This document shows positions 9,188-15,924 of a stretch of 34,780 nucleotides of DNA, piece by piece. The first letter of the stretch is position 1, and each line of letters begins with the position of its first letter. Source of the stretch: Actinomycetota bacterium (lineage in GTDB: Bacteria; Actinomycetota; Acidimicrobiia; Acidimicrobiales; CADCSY01); NCBI GenBank assembly GCA_016781105.1, contig JADDRA010000068.1:1-34780 (forward strand), given 5' to 3'. The notes beneath the pieces were generated by a model. The model saw only the letters and a program-made list of their open reading frames with translations. It searched no databases and was not told the origin of the DNA. Made by a program: the position numbers and the translations under genes.

Positions 9188-9214
9188 AGTTTACACGGCC
9201 TTCTCCGTTAGAAT
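9188..9214. promoter_or_regulatory. Overlapping divergent promoters of sufR and mrp
   Basis: In the 41-bp divergent spacer, TAAACT on the minus strand (9193-9188) ends 8 nt before the sufR ATG, and TAGAAT on the plus strand (9209-9214) ends 6 nt before the mrp ATG. The two boxes are only 15 bp apart. Imperfect inverted halves ACACGG and CCGTTA lie between them and could hold SufR, which would then repress both genes at once. Confidence 0.5.
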
Positions 9215-9220
9215 GCGGGC

Positions 9221-10390
9221 ATGGCCGGCCCCGCCACCACCCTGCCCACGGCCGAGGACGTGATGTCCCTGCTCCGGGGCGTCATCGACCCCGAGCTGGG
9301 CAGCGACATCGTGGAGCTGGGCATGGCCCAGGGGGCCAGCGTCGACCGCGAGGGGGTCGTCATCGTCACCGTGGCCCTGACCACGGCGGGCTGCCCGCTG
9401 CGGGCCCAGCTCCAGAAGGACGTGCGGGCCCGGGTGGGCAGCGCCCCCGGCGTCACCGGGGTCGAGATCCGCTGGACCGAGATGACCCAGGAGCAGCGGT
9501 CCTCGGCCATGGCCAAGGCCCGCTGGAACGCCCGGGACCGGGCACCCGAGACGGAGATTCCGGCCACCACCCGGGTCGTCACCATCGCCTCGGGCAAGGG
9601 CGGCGTGGGCAAGTCGTCGGTCACGGTCAACCTGGCCGTGGCCCTGGCCGCCCAGGGGTTCACCGTCGGGGTGATGGACGCCGACATCGGCGGGCACTCG
9701 GTGCCCCGCATGCTCGGGCTGGGTGGGCGCCTGGCCGGGGTGGAGGGCGAGAAGAAGATCGTCCCCCACGAGAAGCAGGTGGGCCCGGGCCTGCTCAAGG
9801 TCGTGTCCATGCGCTTCCTGGTCGACGACGAGGACTCGGCCGTGATGTGGCGCGGCTTCATGCTCAACCGGGCGGTCCAGCACTTCGTGGAGGACGTGCG
9901 CTGGGGCGCCATGGACTACCTCCTCATCGACATGCCCCCGGGGACGGGCGACGTCCAGATGGGGCTCGCCCGGATGCTGCCCCGGGCGGAGATGCTCATC
10001 GTCACCACCCCTGCGGTGGGGGCGCAGAAGGTGGCGGCCCGGGCCGCCGACATGGCCCGCAAGAGCTACCTGCGCGTCGCCGGGGTCATCGAGAACATGT
10101 CCAGCTTCACCTGCGACCACGGCCAGACCTACGCCCTGTTCGGTGCCGGTGGCGGGGAGGCCCTGGCCGCCGACATCGGCAGCCCTTTGCTCGGCTCAGT
10201 GCCGCTGGAGCCCTCGGTGGGATCCGGGGGTGACGCCGGGGTCCCTGTCGCCCTGGGCCAGGGCTTGGCGGCCGAGGCCTTCCGGGCCATCGCCCGGCGC
10301 ATCGTCGAGGAGGCCATCCCTCCCGTCGACATGGCCGGCTGCAGTGCCCGCCTCCTCCACGACGTCGAGGCGGCCCTGGGCCCGAAGTAG
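9221..10390 (+). CDS. mrp: Mrp/NBP35-family iron-sulfur ATPase with N-terminal MIP18 domain
   Basis: A 389-residue ApbC/Mrp-type carrier. Residues 10-90 form a MIP18/DUF59 domain (VIDPELGSDIVELG, TTAGCPLRAQL). The SIMIBI ATPase follows: deviant Walker A GKGGVGKSS at 125-133, MDADIGGHSVPRMLG switch region, DYLLIDMPPGTGD Walker B. It is thought to assemble or transfer Fe-S clusters in the cytosol. The C-terminal CxxC bridging-cluster motif of E. coli-type Mrp is absent here: the site reads SSFTCDHGQTYALFG with a single Cys. Loss of the pair is, as I recall, common among actinobacterial homologues. The start at 9221 is supported by MIP18 domain position and the TAGAAT box 6 nt upstream. Ends 9 bp from the convergent ABC permease. 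Confidence 0.9.
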   Translation: MAGPATTLPTAEDVMSLLRGVIDPELGSDIVELGMAQGASVDREGVVIVTVALTTAGCPLRAQLQKDVRARVGSAPGVTGVEIRWTEMTQEQRSSAMAKARWNARDRAPETEIPATTRVVTIASGKGGVGKSSVTVNLAVALAAQGFTVGVMDADIGGHSVPRMLGLGGRLAGVEGEKKIVPHEKQVGPGLLKVVSMRFLVDDEDSAVMWRGFMLNRAVQHFVEDVRWGAMDYLLIDMPPGTGDVQMGLARMLPRAEMLIVTTPAVGAQKVAARAADMARKSYLRVAGVIENMSSFTCDHGQTYALFGAGGGEALAADIGSPLLGSVPLEPSVGSGGDAGVPVALGQGLAAEAFRAIARRIVEEAIPPVDMAGCSARLLHDVEAALGPK

Positions 10391-10399
10391 ACCGGACCT

Positions 10400-13291
10400 T
10401 CAGTCGGCCAGGCGCAGGGCGACCGCCGGGCGGATCCGGGAGGCCTGCTGGGCGGGGGCGGCGGTGGCCAGCAGCGACACCACGAAGGTGACCGCCACCA
10501 GCAGCGCCACCTCGCCCCAGGGCACGGCGAAGGACAGGTCGTCGCCGAAGGTGTCGTTGCTGACGATCTCCCACGCGGTGGCCAGGGCCAGGGCGGTCCC
10601 GATGAGGATGCCCTCGGCGGCCACGAAGGCCGACTCGACCACGAAGGCCCGTCGCACCGCCGCCGACGGATAGCCGAGGGCCCGCAGCACGCCCACCTGG
10701 CGCCGGCGCTCGCGCACTGCCCGCACCATGACGACGCCCAGCCCGGCGATGCCGACGACCAGACCCAGGGCCAGGTAGCCCTGCATGAGCCGGAAGAACT
10801 GGGTCTGGCCGGCCAGGTTGGTGGCCACCAGCTCCCGGAAGGTCTCGGCCTCGGCGCCGTTGGCCAGGTAGGCGGCGTTGAGCTCGGCGGCCACGTCCTC
10901 GGGCACGGCCGCCTCCTCGGTAGCGACCAGGAGCCGGTTGGACGTGGCCCGAGGCCCGTACAGCTCGTCCAGCGAGGCCCGGGAGACGTAGGCGCCGGCG
11001 TTGGCGAAGGAGCTGTCGGCCAGGGCGGCGATGGTGAGCTCCCGGGTGACCCCCGAGACCGGGTCACGCAAGGTGATGCGCTCTCCCGGGGCCAGGGGCG
11101 CCTCGGGCGGCCCGCCTCCCTCCTGGAGGAAGAACTCGCTGAGGATGACCAGCCCGGGGTCGGCCAGCACAGCTCGGTAGGCGGCGTCGGCATCGGGGTA
11201 CGACCCCAGGTCGCTCAGGCCCGTGGGTCCCTGCTCGACGAACACCTCGTCGATCCCGGTCACGAACCAGTCCTCGAACTGGCCCCCGGTGCGGGGGGTG
11301 CGGAACTGGGCCCCGGCGTCGGCGAGGGCGGCGGCGGCCACCACGTCGTCGCGGCCCCGCACCTCCTCGACGGAGACGGGGTTGGCCGCGTTGGACGAGA
11401 CCTGGAGGTCGAACCCGCCGGCCACGTCGGCGGTGAAGCGGTCGATCTGGCTGGAGAACAGGTTGCTCAGCACCACGATGAACACCAGGGTGAAGACCAC
11501 CAGGCTGTACATGGCCAGGATCATCCCCGTGCGGAAGCGCCGGGCCAGGGGGTAGGCCAGGCCCAGGCGCACGGCCATGGAGCGGCCGCCGCTCAGCCGG
11601 CGCAGGGCGGCGCCGAGCGCCTCCTGGTTCTGGGTAGCCAGGGCAACCGCCGCGGCGGTGAGGACGATGCCCTGGACCACGAAGATGGGGATGTCGACGT
11701 TCTCGAAGGCCTCGGGCAGCAGCCCGAAGACGCCGATGGCCCAGGCCAGGACCCCCACCGACGCCACCGAGACCAGCAGGCGCCGGGAGAGGAACCGCGA
11801 CAGGAGGGGTACCAGGCCGGCCAGCACCAGCACGGGGCCGGCCAGGGTGGCGTAGGGCTCGTCGGCGGGGATGCGCGACGCGCTCCACGCCCCGGCCAGC
11901 ACCACCACCACGGCGCCGGCCACCAGGGAGCGCACCCGGGTGCGGGGGGCCGGCGGCTCGGGCAGGTCGCGAATGGCGCGGATGACGTTGACCCGGGCGA
12001 TCGACAGCGAGGTGAGCGCCACCGTGAGCAACGAGATGGTGAAGCCGATGGCCAACCCCGACTCGACGCTGGCGGCGTCGACGGCGAAGGTCAGCTCGAG
12101 CGCCTCCTCGGCCCCGCCGAAGATGTCGGCCGCCACCCCGGCCACCACCCGCCCGATCCCGATGCCCACCAGGGCGCCGAGCACCGCCGACGCCAGGGCG
12201 TACATCCACCCCTCGAGGCTGAAGGACCCCACCAGGCTGGCTCGGCACAGGCCCACCGCCCGCAGCATCCCCATCTCCGACTTCCGCTCCTGGGCCAGCA
12301 TCACGAAGATGTTGACCAGCAGCAGGATCCCGGCGATGACGCTGAAGAAGCCGATCGAGCCGAACAGCTCGGTGAACTCCGCCCCCACCGCCTCGGCGTC
12401 GGCCAGCAGGTCGGCCTTGGCCGTCGAGAGCCCGGCCGGCGCCGCCCCCTGGTGGGCCGTGATGGCGGCGATGACCGCCTCGGTCGCCTCTGCTCCCTCC
12501 ACCGGACCGCCCCGGTTGGACACGGCCACGAAGGTCGACGGTGGAGCCGCGATGGTGGGCTGCTCGTCGGCCGAGGCGCCGCGCCCCCCCGTAGAGTCGG
12601 CCAGGCCGGCCAGCGTGCCCGGAGCCACGAACAGGTTGGGCGAGCGGCTGCCGAACCCGGGCGAGAACCCGGCGACGCCCCGCTGGGCCAGGACCCGCTC
12701 GACCACCAGCTCGCGCCCCTGGCTGCCGGAGGCGTACAGGATGAGGACGTCTCCGGAGCGCAGACCCAGCTCCTCGGCCAGGTCCTCGCCCACGACGGTA
12801 CGACCGGGCGCCGGCGTCGGCCCCTCGATGCCGGCAGCGGCCGGATCGGAGCCAAAGGCCCGGGCGGCGTCGAAGTCGACCTCGACCACGGTGGCCGAGG
12901 GCTCGGCCCGGGCCGGCCCACCACCGGGGCCGGGGGCCGCCACCGCCGCCGGCAGGGTGGTCAGGGCGAGCACGCCGTCGAGGAGGTCGTCACCGCCGTC
13001 GAGCGCCCGAAGGGAGTCAGCCAGCTCGGCCTGCTCGGCCGCCGACGAGGTGCTGATGAGCTCGTCGATGGGACCGAGCTTGGTCAGGGCCCCCTGGCGC
13101 AAGGAGGCGTCGAGGGTGTCGCCCACGACCAGGGACCCGGTGATGATGGCGGTGCCCAGCAGGGAGCCGAGCACGACCAGGGCGGTCTCGCGTGGGCGCC
13201 GGACGGCGTTGCGCAGGGCCAGCCGGCGCAGGACCGGCCGGCGCCCGGCGAGGAACAGGAACGGCAGCGAGGCCACGACGAGGACGGTCAC
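10400..13291 (-). CDS. FtsX/MacB-type ABC transporter permease (duplicated)
   Basis: A 963-residue integral membrane permease with two FtsX-type cores. The first has an N-terminal membrane segment, a large extracellular MacB-like periplasmic-core domain (about 60-300), then FSVIAGILLLVNIFVMLAQE, ERKSEMGMLRAVGL and further helices. After a central hydrophobic stretch near 460-560 the second half repeats: GMILAMYSLVVFTLVFIVVL, an extracellular domain, then ERRRQVGVLRALGYPSAAVR and three helices to the C-terminus. This architecture moves lipids, lipoproteins or peptides using mechanotransmission. The GTG start at 13291 overlaps the stop of the ATPase gene (GTGA), so the two are translationally coupled. 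The substrate cannot be read from the sequence. Confidence 0.9.
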   Translation of the reverse strand: MTVLVVASLPFLFLAGRRPVLRRLALRNAVRRPRETALVVLGSLLGTAIITGSLVVGDTLDASLRQGALTKLGPIDELISTSSAAEQAELADSLRALDGGDDLLDGVLALTTLPAAVAAPGPGGGPARAEPSATVVEVDFDAARAFGSDPAAAGIEGPTPAPGRTVVGEDLAEELGLRSGDVLILYASGSQGRELVVERVLAQRGVAGFSPGFGSRSPNLFVAPGTLAGLADSTGGRGASADEQPTIAAPPSTFVAVSNRGGPVEGAEATEAVIAAITAHQGAAPAGLSTAKADLLADAEAVGAEFTELFGSIGFFSVIAGILLLVNIFVMLAQERKSEMGMLRAVGLCRASLVGSFSLEGWMYALASAVLGALVGIGIGRVVAGVAADIFGGAEEALELTFAVDAASVESGLAIGFTISLLTVALTSLSIARVNVIRAIRDLPEPPAPRTRVRSLVAGAVVVVLAGAWSASRIPADEPYATLAGPVLVLAGLVPLLSRFLSRRLLVSVASVGVLAWAIGVFGLLPEAFENVDIPIFVVQGIVLTAAAVALATQNQEALGAALRRLSGGRSMAVRLGLAYPLARRFRTGMILAMYSLVVFTLVFIVVLSNLFSSQIDRFTADVAGGFDLQVSSNAANPVSVEEVRGRDDVVAAAALADAGAQFRTPRTGGQFEDWFVTGIDEVFVEQGPTGLSDLGSYPDADAAYRAVLADPGLVILSEFFLQEGGGPPEAPLAPGERITLRDPVSGVTRELTIAALADSSFANAGAYVSRASLDELYGPRATSNRLLVATEEAAVPEDVAAELNAAYLANGAEAETFRELVATNLAGQTQFFRLMQGYLALGLVVGIAGLGVVMVRAVRERRRQVGVLRALGYPSAAVRRAFVVESAFVAAEGILIGTALALATAWEIVSNDTFGDDLSFAVPWGEVALLVAVTFVVSLLATAAPAQQASRIRPAVALRLAD

Positions 13292-14031
13292 GCCGGCGCG
13301 CTCCCCTGGCGCTCGTCCTGCACGATGCGGCCGTCGCGCACCACCACCCGGCGCCCGGCCGCGGCGCCGATGGCCTCGTCGTGGGTGACCAGCAACAGGG
13401 TGAGCCCCTCGCGGTGCAGGTCGGTGAGCAGGCTCATCACGCCGGCGGCCGTCTCGGTGTCGAGGTTGCCGGTGGGTTCGTCGGCCCAGACCACCTTGGG
13501 TGCACCGGCGATGGCCCGGGCGACGGTGACCCGCTGCTGCTCACCGCCGGAGAGCTCGGGCGGGCGGTGGCGCAAGCGGTGGCCCAGGCCCAGGCGCTCG
13601 AGGGTCTCCTGGGCTCGGGCCCGGGCCTGGCGTGGGCTGCGACCGGCCAGCAACAGGGGGAGCTCGACGTTCTCCACCGCGGTGAACACCGGGATCAGGT
13701 TGAAGGCCTGGAACACGAAGCCCATGGACGCGGCCCGGTGGCGGGTGCGCCGGACGTCGCTCAGCTCGTGGATGGCCTCGCCGTCGACCACGACGGTCCC
13801 CTCGTCGATCTCGTCGAGGCCCGAGAGGCAGTTGAGCAAGGTGGTCTTGCCCGAGCCCGAGGGACCCATGACGGCCACGAACTCACCCGGGGCCACCTCG
13901 AGGTCGACGCCGTCGAGGGCCTCGACGGACTCGACCCCGCTGCGGTAGGTCTTGCGCACGCCCCGAGCGGACAGGATGGGTGGAGGCGGGCCGGTCCCGG
14001 CTCCCGGATCATCGGCGGTGACGGCGGTCAT
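13288..14031 (-). CDS. ABC transporter ATP-binding protein (LolD/MacB-type)
   Basis: A 247-residue ABC ATPase. Walker A GPSGSGKT at 56-63, Q-loop FVFQAFNLIPVFTAVENVEL around Gln108, signature LSGGEQQR from residue 160, Walker B VVWADEP with catalytic Glu185, D-loop GNLD and switch His217 in VTHDEA. The FNLIPVFTAVENVELP stretch is typical of LolD/MacB-type ATPases that pair with FtsX-like permeases. An extra 15-20 residues rich in Pro and Gly precede the domain. The ATG at 14031 has AGGAGG 7 nt upstream. The stop overlaps the permease start by the GTGA overlap, so stoichiometric synthesis is expected. Confidence 0.95.
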   Translation of the reverse strand: MTAVTADDPGAGTGPPPPILSARGVRKTYRSGVESVEALDGVDLEVAPGEFVAVMGPSGSGKTTLLNCLSGLDEIDEGTVVVDGEAIHELSDVRRTRHRAASMGFVFQAFNLIPVFTAVENVELPLLLAGRSPRQARARAQETLERLGLGHRLRHRPPELSGGEQQRVTVARAIAGAPKVVWADEPTGNLDTETAAGVMSLLTDLHREGLTLLLVTHDEAIGAAAGRRVVVRDGRIVQDERQGSAPA

Positions 14032-14102
14032 GGGAGCCTCCTGGGGTGCGAGGGTGATCCCTCCGAGCCGGCCCGGCCCTGGCGTGGCCGTGGCGGGAAT
14101 GG

Positions 14103-14108
14103 TAGGAT
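14103..14108 (+). promoter_or_regulatory. -10 box TAGGAT for the small ORF at 14115
   Basis: TAGGAT ends 6 nt before the ATG at 14115, the same arrangement as at mrp and the lipoprotein gene. It supports a leaderless transcript for the short gene. Confidence 0.45.
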
Positions 14109-14114
14109 CACCGC

Positions 14115-14357
14115 ATGTTGTATGCCATGGAATCAGCGTGGGACTCGCCCGCTCGCACCAGGGGCACCAAGCGCATGTCGGTGATGCCGGCGCTCACCCA
14201 GACCGAGGACGGCGGCTACGCCGAACTCTCGACCTCGGGCGACCAGGAGCTCGAGGGCGGCGGGGCCCAGACCGTCCAGGGGGAGGGTTCTCCCAAGCAG
14301 TCCCACTCCGACGGCGACGGGACCCGCGGCGTGCGGGGCCGCCTCCGCCGCCGCTGA
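14115..14357 (+). CDS. Small hypothetical protein, 80 residues
   Basis: Not recognised. The frame has about 90% G or C in third codon positions and a TAGGAT box 6 nt before the ATG, which together favour a real gene. The protein is hydrophilic: a mixed N-terminus (MLYAMESAWDSPARTRG), a Gly, Glu, Ser and Gln-rich middle, and a basic end (RGVRGRLRRR). No membrane segment, cysteine pair or known motif is seen; it is probably disordered. An internal start (ATG at 14127 or 14175) is possible. It lies between the divergent ABC ATPase and the convergent fxsA. Confidence 0.5.
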   Translation: MLYAMESAWDSPARTRGTKRMSVMPALTQTEDGGYAELSTSGDQELEGGGAQTVQGEGSPKQSHSDGDGTRGVRGRLRRR

Positions 14358-14414
14358 CCAACCAGGGCAGCGACGGAACGCCGCTGCCCGTTAGTCGCCC
14401 GCCTGGTCCTCGCG

Positions 14415-14852
14415 TCAGACGTCGAGGGAGCCCGGGCCGTCCCGCCCACTGGCTCGCCGGCTCCACGCCGCGTGCCGCGGCTGGGGACCGAGCACCCGGA
14501 CCCGCAGGCGTCGGGCGAGGCCGGCCCGCACCAGCGCGCGCACCGGGGGGATCAGCAGGGCGAGGCCCAGGGCGTCGCTGAGGAAGCCGGGGGTGAGCAT
14601 GAGCGCGCCCCCGAAGAGGATGAGGAAGCCGTCGACCACCTCGGTGGTCGGTACCCGCCCGGCTCGGAGCTGCGCCTGGACCCGCCGCACAACCCCGAGG
14701 CCCTCCCGCTTCATCAGCCAGCCGCCGACCACCCCCATGAGGACGAGCAGGGCGATGGTCTTGAGCGCGCCGATGGCCGAGCCCACCTGGATGAGCACGG
14801 CGAGCTCCACCAGGGGGACCACCAGGAACACCACGACGAAGAGCGCGGCCAC
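14415..14852 (-). CDS. fxsA: FxsA-family membrane protein
   Basis: A 145-residue cytoplasmic-membrane protein of the FxsA family (E. coli FxsA suppresses F exclusion of phage T7). Hydrophobic segments are at 3-22 (LFVVVFLVVPLVELAVLIQV), 26-45 (IGALKTIALLVLMGVVGGWL) and about 76-104 (FLILFGGALMLTPGFLSDAL), the last with the family's GGALMLTPGFLSD signature. The C-terminal 30 residues are basic and probably cytoplasmic. The GTG at 14852 is used because the first hydrophobic segment starts immediately after it. A TAGCCT box (14864-14859) ends 6 nt upstream, again suggesting a leaderless transcript. Confidence 0.85.
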   Translation of the reverse strand: MAALFVVVFLVVPLVELAVLIQVGSAIGALKTIALLVLMGVVGGWLMKREGLGVVRRVQAQLRAGRVPTTEVVDGFLILFGGALMLTPGFLSDALGLALLIPPVRALVRAGLARRLRVRVLGPQPRHAAWSRRASGRDGPGSLDV

Positions 14853-14936
14853 GCTCCAAGGCTACCCATGGCCTCCTGCGCCACCGCCGCTCCCGCCACC
14901 GCCGCGTCCCGAGCCTGCGCCGGCGAGCGGACCCTC

Positions 14937-14942
14937 TAGCCT
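14937..14942 (+). promoter_or_regulatory. -10 box TAGCCT for the membrane-anchored protease-like gene
   Basis: TAGCCT ends 8 nt before the ATG at 14951. There is no Shine-Dalgarno sequence between them. Confidence 0.4.
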
Positions 14943-14950
14943 TCGGGACC

Positions 14951-15889
14951 ATGTCCGCCGAGGAGCGCCCTCCCCCTCGCCGTGCCCTACCCCTCGGCGA
15001 GCCCCTCGCCGAGCCCCTCGCCGAGCGTGGCTGGCGGGCCCCCCGCTCGCTGCTCGGGACCTGCGCCCTGATGCTCGCCGCCTCCGTGGGCGCCGCGTTC
15101 AGCGGTGCGGTCCTCTACGCCTACTACGCCTACCGCCTCGACCAGGGCCTCGAGTACGCCTCCACCTTCGACGAGCGCCTCGACACGGCCGTGGCCATCA
15201 TCGACACCGAGCAGGAGGAGGCCAAGGCCGCGGTGCGGGCCGAGCTCGAGCCCCTGCAGCGCCTGGGAGCCACCGGCGACACCCTCGAGCAGCTCGTCGA
15301 GCGCGTCTCGCCGTCGACCTTCTTCGTCACCACGCTCGACGAGGACGGCGCACCCTCGGTGGGCAGCGCCTTTGTGGTGTTCTCCGACGCCGAGCAGAGC
15401 TTCCTGCTCACCTCCTTTGCCACCGTGCGGGCCGCCACCCGTGCCCCCGGCCCCGAGGTGCGGGTCCGCCAGGGCGACGAGGAGCTCGTGGCCACCCTGG
15501 TGAGCTGGGAGGAGGCCCGCGACCTGGCCCTGCTGACGATCCCCCGGGGCGGGGTCGAGCGCCTGGCCTGGGCCGGCGGCACCCAGACCGGTGAGCGGGT
15601 GTTCTCCATCTCGGGCCTCGGAGGGGCGGGCGGATCGGCCAGCCAGGGGCTCGTGGGCGACGTGAGCGCGGCGGGCATCCAGCACGACACACCCGTGGGC
15701 ATGCAGTTCCAGGGCGCGCCCCTGGTCAACGCCAGCGGTGAGGTGGTGGGCGTCAGCTCCCGGACCTACGCGCCCCTGGGCTTCACGCCCCAGGCCGTGT
15801 ACTTCGCCCCCCCCATCGGCGACGCCTGCATCGAGCTGCTGGCCTGTCCCGATGACCGGGGCCGGGCCGAGGGGGTCGGCGGGGGCTGA
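14951..15889 (+). CDS. Membrane-anchored trypsin-fold (HtrA-like) protein lacking catalytic His and Ser
   Basis: A 312-residue protein: a short cytoplasmic N-terminus with the repeat GEPLAEPLAE, one membrane segment at about 33-58, an acidic coiled-coil-prone stretch (85-115), then a chymotrypsin-fold domain. The fold is visible from SPSTFFVTTLDEDGAPSVGS, LLTSFATVRAA, EEARDLALLTIP, VFSISGLGG and FQGAPLVNASGEVVGVSS. In active HtrA proteases the corresponding sites read TNAHV, DLAVL and GNSGGPL. Here the His site reads TSFATV and the Ser site QFQGAPL, while the Asp is kept. The protein is therefore probably a non-enzymatic envelope sensor or scaffold. No PDZ domain follows. It is convergent with the PBP gene, 35 bp apart. 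Confidence 0.75.
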   Translation: MSAEERPPPRRALPLGEPLAEPLAERGWRAPRSLLGTCALMLAASVGAAFSGAVLYAYYAYRLDQGLEYASTFDERLDTAVAIIDTEQEEAKAAVRAELEPLQRLGATGDTLEQLVERVSPSTFFVTTLDEDGAPSVGSAFVVFSDAEQSFLLTSFATVRAATRAPGPEVRVRQGDEELVATLVSWEEARDLALLTIPRGGVERLAWAGGTQTGERVFSISGLGGAGGSASQGLVGDVSAAGIQHDTPVGMQFQGAPLVNASGEVVGVSSRTYAPLGFTPQAVYFAPPIGDACIELLACPDDRGRAEGVGGG

Positions 15890-15924
15890 CCCGCCGGCCA
15901 GCGGGCGCGCGGCTGGGCGAGGAA

